Positions 29,987 through 38,759 of a DNA stretch of 64,000 nucleotides are shown one piece after another. The notes beneath the pieces were generated by a model, which did not search any database, was not told the origin of the DNA, and saw nothing but the letters and a program-made list of their open reading frames with translations. Numbering within the stretch: position 1 is the first letter of the stretch; every line of letters begins with the position of its first letter. A program made the position numbers and the translations under genes. Source of the DNA: Candidatus Thiodubiliella sp. (GTDB lineage Bacteria; Pseudomonadota; Gammaproteobacteria; PS1; Pseudothioglobaceae); contig JAQRGB010000001.1 in assembly GCA_029237605.1 (NCBI GenBank), forward strand, positions 194,303 through 258,302. Reading direction: 5' to 3'.

Positions 29987-30756
29987 ATGAATGCTTTTGA
30001 GCTAGTATACTGTGCTTTAATGAGTGATATTATTGATGACAAAATTAAACTCACACAACAACTATATATACTTAACATCAATCATAAGCTATATTACAAA
30101 ACCACGCATAAAATCCATAAAATATCTAACCCAGGTAGGCTAAAGAAACCTGAGATAGTAAGATTTCAATCAGTCCTCAGTCCCGCGGATGGGTAAATCA
30201 AACCTTGGTCTTATTAAAACCATTCATGCAATTTGTCATATTGAATTTAATGCAATTAACCTCGCCTTGGATGCCGTATATCAATTTCATAGTATGCCTA
30301 AACAATTTTACCAGGATTGGATTAAGGTGACTTTTGAAGAATCGCAGAATTTTACTTTAATTAATAATTATCTAATTAAAGTAAAATACCGATACGGAGA
30401 TTTTGAAGCACATAATGGCTTGTGAAAAATAACAGTTGATACTGATTATGATGTGCTTGCGCGTATGGCGCTAATACCTAGGATATTAGAAGCCAGAGCT
30501 TTAGGCGTCACACCAAAAATCCAAAAGCGTTTTGCACATTCAAAATTCAGTGATATGGTCGATATTTTAGATATTATTATTTTTTGATGAAATCAATCAT
30601 GTAAAAATTGGCAATACTTGGTTCCATTACTTTTGTAAACAAAAAGATATTAATCCATTAACCATCTTTGATGAACTAGTGAAAAAACACATAGAAGGAA
30701 AACTTCGTGGTCCATTTAATATTGAAGCTAGAAAATTAGCTAATTTTTCCAAATAA
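29987..30756 (+). pseudogene. DUF455 (ferritin-like, MiaE-related) pseudogene
   Basis: Reading across frames rebuilds a DUF455 protein. MNAFELVYCALMSDI through NPGRLKKPEIVRFQSVLSP comes first; after a +1 insertion near 30186 the next frame gives KSNLGLIKTIHAICHIEFNAINLALDAV and FYQDWIKVTFEESQNF up to RYGDFEAHNGL. A TGA stop at 30423 is followed by DYDVLARMALIPRILEARALGVTP; a further break near 30585 leads to DEINHVKIGNTWFHYF and LRGPFNIEARKLANF. The His/Glu ferritin-like motifs are still legible, so decay is recent. The two track ORFs here are fragments, not genes. Confidence 0.87.
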
Positions 30757-30768
30757 GGATTAGAATAT

Positions 30769-31653
30769 CTAGAGTGTATCTAACCAATTAGAAATATTAG
30801 CTATAAGACGCTCAACCGAGCCATTATTCTTATTGTAGTAATGCTGTGCGTTCTCAACAACCATTTGTACTGATTTTTTATTGCCTGCAATCTTAATTAG
30901 CTTGTCCCTATATGGTGCTAATTTTATTACCCCATTAAAATCATTATCAGCATAGATATCCAATATAGGCGCTGACATCTTATAAAGTGGGAAGCCATTT
31001 ACAATTTTTTGCTTATAATCTGTCGCGCCCATGCCGATGCCGATATATCCTTTAATTTTGCTATCGCCATATTTATCAATATAGCTCATTGCCATATGTG
31101 CGCCACAGCCATGTGCAATCAGTACAATATTATTAACTCCTTTTTCTTTATAAAAATCAATCGCTGCATCAATACGATCGTGTGAATAAGGAAAAATTGG
31201 TACGTAATCATAGTATTTAGCATTCTTATTCAATATTGGCATTTGCACCGATAGCGTATGCCATCCTTTTTTTACCAGCCCAATTCGAAGTGGCTTAATC
31301 GTATTACTCCAGTTTGCATGCTGTCCACGATTATGTAAGATGATTACGCCGCCTTTGGTATTATATGTTTCATTTTCCATAAAAATACTGAAAATTTCTT
31401 TACCATTTTTTAATTCTAAATATTCAACATCACCTTCCATAACTGCATCGGCTATTTGACCAACCATACGATTTTCTCTAGTAAAATCAGATTCTATACC
31501 CACAAACTTATTAAATTCAGCGCGTAATTTATTTGGATTAAAATCACCAAACATTGGTAAATTTGGTAATTCTGGCATAAATAGTGATGGAAAGACAGCA
31601 TGACTAATATGAGTGTATGTAAGTATCATTAAACTCAGTAGAACTTTATTCAT
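30769..31653 (-). CDS. DUF3530 family alpha/beta-hydrolase-like exported protein
   Basis: The 294 aa protein has an N-terminal signal peptide (about residues 1-18) and an alpha/beta-hydrolase-like domain: GGVIILHNRGQHANW, then IVLIAHGCGAHMAMSY at the nucleophile elbow, and a closing AQHYYN with a candidate His. The elbow lacks the Ser of GxSxG (it reads HGCGA), as in other DUF3530 proteins, so it may not be a classical serine hydrolase; Cys at that point is a possible but unproven nucleophile. It overlaps the upstream Sel1-repeat gene by eight bases. Substrate unknown; probably periplasmic. Confidence 0.8.
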   Translation of the reverse strand: MNKVLLSLMILTYTHISHAVFPSLFMPELPNLPMFGDFNPNKLRAEFNKFVGIESDFTRENRMVGQIADAVMEGDVEYLELKNGKEIFSIFMENETYNTKGGVIILHNRGQHANWSNTIKPLRIGLVKKGWHTLSVQMPILNKNAKYYDYVPIFPYSHDRIDAAIDFYKEKGVNNIVLIAHGCGAHMAMSYIDKYGDSKIKGYIGIGMGATDYKQKIVNGFPLYKMSAPILDIYADNDFNGVIKLAPYRDKLIKIAGNKKSVQMVVENAQHYYNKNNGSVERLIANISNWLDTL

Positions 31654-32182
31654 TATACCTTTCTCTTAATTTATCTAGTGTAACTTGTGCCTGTGGGTGT
31701 TTGTTATTTCTTGCTCTTTGAAGCCAATAATACGCTTTCTTAGGATTGTTTTGCTCTAATAACAATGAAGCCAAATTAAATTGCGCGTATTCATCATTCG
31801 AATTCGCTGCTGCTAACCACCACTGATGTGCTTGTTTTTTCTGACTTTGCTGATAATACAACATTGCCAATTCGCTCTGAGCATAAGGAAACCCTTGTTT
31901 TGCAGATTTTTCAAACCAATTAAATGCTTTATTTTTATTTTTACTCACACCCAGGCCATGTAAATAACTCAAACCAATATTATTTTGAGCTGCTGCGTAC
32001 CCTTCTTTAGCTGCACGCATCATCCATACAAATGCATATTCATTATGCCCTTTTTGTGAGTAATTATAGCCAATACGATACCATGAGTCTACACTGCTAT
32101 TCGCACACACTAATGGTACGCTTAATACTCCTAACATAAATATAAATAACACCAATACAAGGTTTCTATTTTCAACTTGCAT
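31646..32182 (-). CDS. Exported Sel1/TPR-repeat protein
   Basis: The 178 aa product has a signal peptide (hydrophobic residues about 8-27, then CANS). It is followed by four Sel1-like repeats, for example NEYAFVWMMRAAKEGYAAAQNNIGLSYLHG and AFNWFEKSAKQGFPYAQSELAMLYYQ. Such repeats form helical scaffolds for protein contacts, commonly in the periplasm. The Cys in VCANS after the hydrophobic core is not a good lipobox, so a plain secreted form is more likely. Overlap with the DUF3530 gene implies an operon of two envelope proteins, possibly partners. Confidence 0.85.
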   Translation of the reverse strand: MQVENRNLVLVLFIFMLGVLSVPLVCANSSVDSWYRIGYNYSQKGHNEYAFVWMMRAAKEGYAAAQNNIGLSYLHGLGVSKNKNKAFNWFEKSAKQGFPYAQSELAMLYYQQSQKKQAHQWWLAAANSNDEYAQFNLASLLLEQNNPKKAYYWLQRARNNKHPQAQVTLDKLRERYNE

Positions 32183-32273
32183 TATTTGTCATATATTTTT
32201 TTATAAGATTATTTTATAATAATGAATGGTTAATAAAATATGATGATTAGTTATTGTATAATAACCTCACAAT

Positions 32274-32299
32274 AAAAAAGGCGCTATTAACATAACGCC
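32274..32299 (-). terminator. Terminator of the rhodanese gene
   Basis: On the minus strand GGCGTTAT-GTTA-ATAGCGCC forms an 8-bp stem (one G-U pair) followed directly by TTTTTT. It begins about 28 bases after the rhodanese stop codon. Confidence 0.75.
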
Positions 32300-32327
32300 C
32301 CTTTTTTTAATTAGAAGTAATTAAAAA

Positions 32328-32969
32328 TTACTTAGCAACAGTACTAAGACCCAATGAGTGCCATGCATTCATACCACTACGATAGTACTTAAGTTTATTT
32401 TCTGGATAGCCTAACGAAAGTAGCGCTCTAATTGCTGCAGGTGATTGACCACACCATAAGCCATTACAGAATAAATACAAAGTCTTTGCTTTAGTAAAGT
32501 TAAAGATACCATCTTGTTCAGTAACGTCAAAACGATTAATTAAGATATCCATTACTGCATCTGGGTCTTTAGCAACTGCTTTAACATTTAATTTATTAAA
32601 TGGAATGTTAACCGCACCCTTGATTGTGCCACCTTTTTTAGCAGTAGTCCAAACCGGAGTACGGGAATCCACGACCATAATAGATTTATCGCCATTAGCA
32701 ATACCACGCAAAGCATGAATAATATCTAACTCACTTACTGTCTCAACATTAGCTGGTGCAAATGGATGCATCGGCTGGATACAAAAAGGTGGACAAGGGC
32801 GCGAAGTTTTCGCAAATGCCGGGTGAATAGTGGCTTTGTTATCTTGATTACGAGATATGCCAACAACTTCCATAACGCCTTTAACAATGCCAACTGGCTT
32901 GGCAACTATGGCCGTTGATACCAATAATGCTACTGATATAGCACTTACTACTAGTGTTTTAAATTTCAT
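32328..32969 (-). CDS. Exported rhodanese-like protein
   Basis: Probably a periplasmic sulfur- or thiol-handling protein. A signal peptide (about residues 1-23) precedes a region with CPPFCIQPMHPF. One rhodanese domain follows (MVVDSRTPVWTTAKKGGTIKGAVNIPF). Its active-site loop reads LFCNGLWCGQSPAAIRALLSLGY, so a second Cys lies five residues after the expected catalytic Cys, in a loop ending GQSP. The 213 aa length is typical for this exported subgroup. A strong terminator follows. Sulfane-sulfur transfer is inferred; in a sulfur-oxidising symbiont it could act beside the Sox pathway, but no sox gene is in the window. Confidence 0.85.
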   Translation of the reverse strand: MKFKTLVVSAISVALLVSTAIVAKPVGIVKGVMEVVGISRNQDNKATIHPAFAKTSRPCPPFCIQPMHPFAPANVETVSELDIIHALRGIANGDKSIMVVDSRTPVWTTAKKGGTIKGAVNIPFNKLNVKAVAKDPDAVMDILINRFDVTEQDGIFNFTKAKTLYLFCNGLWCGQSPAAIRALLSLGYPENKLKYYRSGMNAWHSLGLSTVAK

Positions 32970-33047
32970 CTTATTTTCTCCTTTTTTTTATGAAAAATAG
33001 CTCTTTTAAACATCTATCGATAGTCTACAAAAAGCAGAACTAAAAAA

Positions 33048-33278
33048 TTAATCACAACTAGGCTCTTCTTCTAGATTATGTTGTGCATAATAATCAACTA
33101 CACAAATTTCACGCTTATTTTCATCGTCAATATCTTCACAACGTGTCACAGCACCATTTCGAACTACTTGCATTTGTGCTTCAATTGCATTATCACCTAA
33201 TATAGCGACACCATCTTGTGCATCTGCAAATACATTAAAATTTAACAGCAGTACAAATAATATAATTAATTTTTTCAT
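33048..33278 (-). CDS. Small exported Cys-containing protein, unknown
   Basis: The 76 aa product has a clear signal peptide (MKKLIILFVLLLNFNVFA). The mature peptide of about 58 residues is acidic, contains three cysteines (VTRCEDI, REICVVDYY and a near-terminal EPSCD) and matches no family I know. The track's start adds 11 residues; the ATG at 33278, preceded by AGAGGC, is preferred. It lies about 80 bases upstream of the rhodanese gene on the same strand, so the two could be co-expressed. Confidence 0.65.
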   Translation of the reverse strand: MKKLIILFVLLLNFNVFADAQDGVAILGDNAIEAQMQVVRNGAVTRCEDIDDENKREICVVDYYAQHNLEEEPSCD

Positions 33279-33417
33279 TATTGCCTCTTTATTATTATAT
33301 AAATTAATCATTATATTAACTAATTAAGATACTTATTATTCACAATAAAAAATACTTTGCAAGTATATCAAAATTCAATAATATTATAATAGTACTATAT
33401 ACCCAGAATATCAAACC

Positions 33418-33861
33418 CTACTTAACTATAAAATTATCCATTGCCTGATTGGCTAATAAATCTGCCATATCATTTCCTTTATCACCACTATGACCTTTAA
33501 CCCAATGCCATAATACTTTATGTTTTTGATTAAGATTATATAACTTTTGCCATAAATCTGCATTTTTAACAGGTTTCTTCGCCGTTGTTTTCCAATTTTT
33601 TTTCTTCCAATTAACGATCCATTTAGTTATCCCATTCATTACATATTTTGAGTCAGTATATAAATCAATAGCAATGTCGCTCGATTTAATTTCTTCTAGT
33701 GCTTTAATCGTAGCTATTAGTTCCATACGATTATTAGTGGTGTCTTTTGCTGCACCGCTGAGTTTTTTTTCATGTTTACCATAGCGCAACCACACCCCCC
33801 AGCCGCCAATACCTGGGTTACCTCGGCAACCACCATCAGTGTAAATAAGTATTTTATCCAT
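33418..33861 (-). CDS. rnhA: Ribonuclease HI
   Basis: Degrades RNA in RNA-DNA hybrids, including R-loops and primers. The 147 aa protein has all four catalytic acids: [12 protein letters not shown] (Asp), [14 protein letters not shown] (Glu), [13 protein letters not shown] (Asp) and GNDMADLLA (Asp). The His loop [12 protein letters not shown] is intact. The ATG at 33861 is preferred over the TTG immediately upstream that the track used. dnaQ, its common gammaproteobacterial neighbour, is about 28 kb away. Confidence 0.96.
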   Translation of the reverse strand: MDKILIYTDGGCRGNPGIGGWGVWLRYGKHEKKLSGAAKDTTNNRMELIATIKALEEIKSSDIAIDLYTDSKYVMNGITKWIVNWKKKNWKTTAKKPVKNADLWQKLYNLNQKHKVLWHWVKGHSGDKGNDMADLLANQAMDNFIVK

Positions 33862-33961
33862 CAATATTTATACTTGTCATAGAAAATAAGAAAAGCTACA
33901 TACAAGATTAAAATCAATATTATTGACTCTTAGTAAGAGTTTATGTGTAATTCTTATCATG

Positions 33962-35728
33962 TTATGTGGCGGTATCAATGTTAATTTGTAGCCAATATTC
34001 TAACAACGCCAAATGCCACAGGCGTGAGCCATTCAGTGCTGTCATATATTGTTCTGGTTGATTAATTATCTTTTGCACAAAATTTTGATTATAAATATTT
34101 CGGTTGATACATTGAGTAGAATTAAGAATATCTGCCATAAATTCTAAAAAATCACCACGCACATATTTAAGTGCAGGCATTGGAAAATAACCTTTTTTTC
34201 TATCAATTATGTTATCAGGTATTAACCCACGAGAAATATGTTTAAGTGGGTATTTACCTCCATCACGCATTTTTAAACTCGGTGGTATGCTAAGTGCATG
34301 CTCAACCAGATGAGTGTCCATAAATGGTATACGTGCCTCCAATCCCCATGCCATAGTCATATTGTCCACACGTTTCACTGGGTCATCAACAATCAAACGA
34401 GTAATATCAGTGCGAAACACCTTGTCCATAAATTCCCCCACATTATCTTTGGAGAATTCTTTATTTAGCCAGTCTTGCGTGTGATCGCCTGTGTGATATC
34501 TTGTATTTACAGTTTGCAAGTATTCTTCATAAGGTCTATCAACATAGTGTTTGGCAAAACGCTCAAATTCACTACATGATTCTTGTTGCATACGTGGATA
34601 CCAAAAATATCCAGCAAATGCCTCATCTGCACCCTGTCCAGATAACACAACTTTAATATGTTTTGATACTTGCTCGGATAATAAATAAAATGCTACCGCA
34701 TCCTGCCCTACCATCGGCTCAGCCATATTTCCAACCGCCTCACCTAATCGTAACAACACCTGTGAATTACTAATCATATACTTTTCGTGCTTAGTATTGA
34801 ACTTCTTAACAATTTGATTAGAGTATTTAAACTCTGAGCCAGCTTCATCATAAATATCTTCAAAGCCAATTGAAAAAGTGCGAATATCTGAGTGCCCTGC
34901 CTCACTCAAAAGTCCAACCAATAATGAAGAATCTAACCCACCTGAAAGCAGCACACCAATTGCTACATCAGATGCTAACATTCTCTTATTAACAGCTTTA
35001 ATTAACAATTCATGTGTTTTTTCTAAATATTCTGCATTACTAAGATTTATCCTTTGTGCTGATGGCTTCCAATAAGTTTTGTAAACAATATTACCTTTAC
35101 TGTCAATACTTAAAGTAGTAGCAGGTTTAATTTTATTAATACCATTTAAAATAGTATTCGGCGCTGGAACTACGCCGTGCAAAGATAATTGCTGTTGCAG
35201 TGCTATTGAATTAATATTAGTATCTGCGCCAATCACACTCAAAGCTTGTGTATTAGATGCAAAACTAAATGCCTGTTTTGTAAGATTGAAATACAATGGT
35301 TTAATTCCCATTCTATCACGTGCTACAAATAATTTTTTACCATCCCAAATACAAAAAGCAAACATACCATCCAAGTGTAGTACACAATCTTCACCCCATT
35401 TATGATAAGCCTTGAGAATAACTTCGGTATCAGAAGTAGATAAAAAACTATAACCTTGTTTAGTTAAATATTGACGTAAGGATTTGTAATTGTAAATAGT
35501 GCCATTAAACACCAATGCCAGGCCTAAGGCATCATCAACCATGGGCTGATGCGCATGATTAGATAAATCAATAATACTCAGACGATGATGCCCAAACCCC
35601 ACATTTTTATCTACCCAAATACCGTTATCATCAGGTCCGCGGTGAACAATTTTTTGCATCATTTTATTTAAATCTAGTAAATTAACTAGACGCTTATCAA
35701 ATCTTAATTGGCCACAAATACCACACAT
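33962..35728 (-). CDS. asnB: Asparagine synthase, glutamine-hydrolysing
   Basis: Makes asparagine from aspartate, ATP and glutamine. The N-terminal class II amidotransferase keeps Cys2 (MCGICGQL) and the HRGPDDNG and HHRLSIIDLS motifs. The synthetase domain has the PP-loop LLSGGLDSSLLVGLL and SGQGADEAFAGYFWYPR. At 588 aa it is longer than E. coli AsnB and closer to the exosortase/amidotransferase-like subgroup. No polysaccharide genes adjoin it, so general asparagine synthesis is the simplest reading. It is divergent from leuC. Confidence 0.9.
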   Translation of the reverse strand: MCGICGQLRFDKRLVNLLDLNKMMQKIVHRGPDDNGIWVDKNVGFGHHRLSIIDLSNHAHQPMVDDALGLALVFNGTIYNYKSLRQYLTKQGYSFLSTSDTEVILKAYHKWGEDCVLHLDGMFAFCIWDGKKLFVARDRMGIKPLYFNLTKQAFSFASNTQALSVIGADTNINSIALQQQLSLHGVVPAPNTILNGINKIKPATTLSIDSKGNIVYKTYWKPSAQRINLSNAEYLEKTHELLIKAVNKRMLASDVAIGVLLSGGLDSSLLVGLLSEAGHSDIRTFSIGFEDIYDEAGSEFKYSNQIVKKFNTKHEKYMISNSQVLLRLGEAVGNMAEPMVGQDAVAFYLLSEQVSKHIKVVLSGQGADEAFAGYFWYPRMQQESCSEFERFAKHYVDRPYEEYLQTVNTRYHTGDHTQDWLNKEFSKDNVGEFMDKVFRTDITRLIVDDPVKRVDNMTMAWGLEARIPFMDTHLVEHALSIPPSLKMRDGGKYPLKHISRGLIPDNIIDRKKGYFPMPALKYVRGDFLEFMADILNSTQCINRNIYNQNFVQKIINQPEQYMTALNGSRLWHLALLEYWLQINIDTAT

Positions 35729-35783
35729 ACTAAAATTATATAAAATGTAAAATGGTCTATTTTATCAAGTATTATATTTAGTA

Positions 35784-37253
35784 ATGACACAACGAACACT
35801 TTACGATAAATTAATGAGTGTACATCTAGTACATGAAGAGGAAGGCGCCTCGCTTATTTATATTGACAGACAATTAATTCACGAAGTCACTTCACCACAA
35901 GCGTTTGAAGGCTTAGAAATGACAAATAGAAAGCCATGGCGACCACAAGCAAACTTAGCTGTACCTGATCACAATGTACCTACTACTAGCAAGAAAAAAG
36001 CACACACAAAAGATATATTTGGATTTGACAAAAACTCAAATATGATAAATTCGTATCTTCCAGAAGGAAGGGATAATATTGAAGATCCAATATCAAGGCT
36101 GCAAGTTGAAACTTTAAGTATAAACTGTGAAAAATTTGGAATTGAAGAAATTAAACTAAATGATATTCGTCAAGGTATTGTGCATGTAATTGGCCCTGAG
36201 CAAGGCGCTACACTACCAGGAATGAGTATAGTATGTGGTGATTCACATACTTCTACTCATGGTGCACTTGGTGCTTTAGCGTTTGGTATTGGTACTTCAG
36301 AAGTAGAGCATGTTTTAGCTACAAGTTGCTTATGGCAATCTAAGTCAAAAAATTTAAAAATTGAAATAAATGGTGAACTAGGTGAATATGTAAGTGCTAA
36401 AGATGTAGCACTTTATATCATCGGTAAAATTGGTGCCGCAGGTGGTACAGGATATACGATTGAATTTTCAGGTAGTACTGTCAAAAACCTATCAATTGAA
36501 GGCAGGATGACATTATGTAACATGGCAATTGAAGCTGGTAGTCGTTGTGGCATAGTGGCAGTTGATGACAAGACTATTGACTATGTTAAAGGAAAACCAC
36601 TTTCTCCAACAGGTGAAAACTGGAATAAAGCAGTTAAATACTGGCAAACTCTACACTCTGATGATAATGCAAATTTTGACAAGACATTAATCTTTAAAGC
36701 AAGTAATATTAAATCACAAGTCACTTGGGGTACTTCACCTGAAATGGTGATAGCCATTGATGAGGCTGTGCCTAATCCTAAAAATGCCAAAAATGAAGTA
36801 CAAAAAACCAGTTGGGAAAATGCACTAAACTATACTAAATTAAATGCTGATACTAAAATATCTAACATTAAAATTGATAAAGTTTTTATTGGCTCTTGTA
36901 CTAATTCACGCATTGAAGATTTACGTGTAGCAGCTAATATCGTAAAAGGAAAGCATATTGCCAATAATATCAAATTAGCATTGGTTGTGCCGGGCTCAGG
37001 GCTGATTAAAAAACAAGCTGAAAAAGAAAAATTAGATAAAATCTTTACCGATGCAGGTTTTGAATGGCGTGAGGCAGGCTGTTCTATGTGTCTAGCTATG
37101 AATGCGGATAAACTAGAAGCCGGTGAACGCTGCGCTTCTACTTCAAATAGAAACTTCGAAGGTCGCCAAGGCAAAGGCTCGTTCACTCACTTGGTAAGCC
37201 CTGCTATTGCAGCCTCTAGTGCCATTGCTGGTCATTTTTCAGGAGTTAAATAA
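35784..37253 (+). CDS. leuC: 3-isopropylmalate dehydratase large subunit
   Basis: Isomerises 2- to 3-isopropylmalate in leucine synthesis, with LeuD, using a [4Fe-4S] cluster. Cluster ligands are in [14 protein letters not shown] and [34 protein letters not shown] is intact. At 489 aa it is about 20 residues longer than usual because of an insertion (about residues 75-95) between DHNVPTT and [11 protein letters not shown]. Where most LeuC proteins read HVLATQTLWQ, this one reads [10 protein letters not shown], an extra Cys. The stop overlaps the leuD start (TAATG). No leuA or leuB in the window. Confidence 0.95.
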   Translation: MTQRTLYDKLMSVHLVHEEEGASLIYIDRQLIHEVTSPQAFEGLEMTNRKPWRPQANLAVPDHNVPTTSKKKAHTKDIFGFDKNSNMINSYLPEGRDNIEDPISRLQVETLSINCEKFGIEEIKLNDIRQGIVHVIGPEQGATLPGMSIVCGDSHTSTHGALGALAFGIGTSEVEHVLATSCLWQSKSKNLKIEINGELGEYVSAKDVALYIIGKIGAAGGTGYTIEFSGSTVKNLSIEGRMTLCNMAIEAGSRCGIVAVDDKTIDYVKGKPLSPTGENWNKAVKYWQTLHSDDNANFDKTLIFKASNIKSQVTWGTSPEMVIAIDEAVPNPKNAKNEVQKTSWENALNYTKLNADTKISNIKIDKVFIGSCTNSRIEDLRVAANIVKGKHIANNIKLALVVPGSGLIKKQAEKEKLDKIFTDAGFEWREAGCSMCLAMNADKLEAGERCASTSNRNFEGRQGKGSFTHLVSPAIAASSAIAGHFSGVK

Positions 37254-37882
37254 TGCAAAAATTTACTACATTTACTTCAATAGCAGTGCCACTTGAACGA
37301 GCTAATGTGGATACAGATGCGATTATCCCTAAGCAATTCTTAAAATCCATCAAACGCTCTGGTTTTGGGGTTAATTTATTCGATGAATGGCGTTATCTAG
37401 ACCACGGTGAAATAGGTATGGATAATAGTAAGCGTCCGCTCAATACAGATTTTATTTTAAATAAACCTAAGTATAAAGATGCGCAAATACTTTTAACAAG
37501 AGAGAACTTCGGTTGTGGGTCAAGTCGTGAACACGCGCCTTGGGCGTTGAAAGATTATGGATTTAGGGTGATTATAGCACCAAGTTTTGCCGATATTTTT
37601 TACAACAATTGTTTTAAAAATGGTATTTTGCCAATTATGCAAGATAATGATGTTATGAATGAATTGTTTGCATTTGACAATAAAATTACCATTAATATCG
37701 AAACACAAACTATTTTTACTAATAATAAATACACATTCAATATTGATAACGAACGCAAACGACGTCTAATAAATGGATTAGATGATATTGACCTAACTTT
37801 ACAATATACTGAAGAGATTAAAAACTTTGAAAAAAGTTACTTTAAAGCCTATCCTTGGTTATGTAATAATGCTGTAATTTAG
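37253..37882 (+). CDS. leuD: 3-isopropylmalate dehydratase small subunit
   Basis: Swivel-domain partner of LeuC. It starts [28 protein letters not shown] and contains [15 protein letters not shown] and [18 protein letters not shown], the substrate-contact motifs. The 209 aa length is normal. It overlaps leuC and is followed five bases after its stop by ruvA, so leucine synthesis and Holliday-junction processing genes share an apparent transcript. Confidence 0.97.
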   Translation: MQKFTTFTSIAVPLERANVDTDAIIPKQFLKSIKRSGFGVNLFDEWRYLDHGEIGMDNSKRPLNTDFILNKPKYKDAQILLTRENFGCGSSREHAPWALKDYGFRVIIAPSFADIFYNNCFKNGILPIMQDNDVMNELFAFDNKITINIETQTIFTNNKYTFNIDNERKRRLINGLDDIDLTLQYTEEIKNFEKSYFKAYPWLCNNAVI

Positions 37883-37887
37883 TTATT

Positions 37888-38475
37888 ATGATTGGACGAT
37901 TAACAGGCAAAATATTGGAAAAGAATCCACCTGAAGTGCTACTTGAAGTAGGTGGTATTGGCTATGAAGTGCTTTGCTCAATGCCAACTTTTTATACTAT
38001 GGAAAATAAAGACAAACTAACGCTATACACACACTTTCATGTTAAAGAAGATGCACAAACACTTTATGGCTTTATCTCTAAAGATGAAAAAACTATATTT
38101 AGAGAATTAATTCGTGTAAATGGCGTCGGACCTAAAGTGGCATTAGCAATTTTGTCACATCTTGATATTACCACGCTAATAAGTGCCGTTGCTAATGATG
38201 ATGATGTATTGCTGACAAAAACTCCAGGCATAGGCAAGAAAACTGCACAAAAATTGATTGTAGAACTTAAAGACCGTTTGGCAAAGCTTGAACTCATTAA
38301 CATCAACAACCAGACATTAGTACTTAGCAACAGTAATCCAAATACTAGTAAAGCATTATCTGCATTACAAGCTCTTGGTTTTAAGGTTAAAGAAGCTGAA
38401 AAAATGCTGAGTGCAATCACTGACAGTTCATTAAGTACCGAACAACTTATTCGCTTAGCCCTTCAAAATAAATAA
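37888..38475 (+). CDS. ruvA: Holliday junction branch migration protein RuvA
   Basis: Tetramer that binds four-way junctions and loads the RuvB motor. It begins MIGRLTGKILEKNPPEVLLEVGGIGYEV (OB fold), has paired helix-hairpin-helix motifs (LIRVNGVGPKVALAIL and LTKTPGIGKKTAQKLIVELKDRL) and a short C-terminal RuvB-binding domain (SALQALGFKVKEAEKML). The 195 aa length is normal. ruvB and ruvC are not adjacent; the cluster has been split from yebC and reattached behind leuD. Confidence 0.97.
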   Translation: MIGRLTGKILEKNPPEVLLEVGGIGYEVLCSMPTFYTMENKDKLTLYTHFHVKEDAQTLYGFISKDEKTIFRELIRVNGVGPKVALAILSHLDITTLISAVANDDDVLLTKTPGIGKKTAQKLIVELKDRLAKLELININNQTLVLSNSNPNTSKALSALQALGFKVKEAEKMLSAITDSSLSTEQLIRLALQNK

Positions 38476-38759
38476 TAAAAATTAACAGTTATTAAGATTA
38501 GCTTAACTTAACCCAACACTCAATAACATAGATTTTTAACATAACTTATAAAAATTTCATTACAACAACAAAGAATTATTCAATTTTAAAAAATAAACTC
38601 AATCCGTATTTTTAATCTAATAATATTTATATATCAAGCAAGTTGTAAATCAGATTTAGTGGCCAAATGCAAGATTAGATTCTTTTTTAGTAGTATTTTT
38701 ACTGAGTTATTGTTGTTAAAAAGTAAATCATTTTATGACTTGTATTTTTAGTGACTCAC

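Noticed and set aside
29987-30425. Two small plus-strand ORFs (69 and 78 aa) as genes
   Set aside because: They are consecutive fragments of one DUF455 pseudogene.
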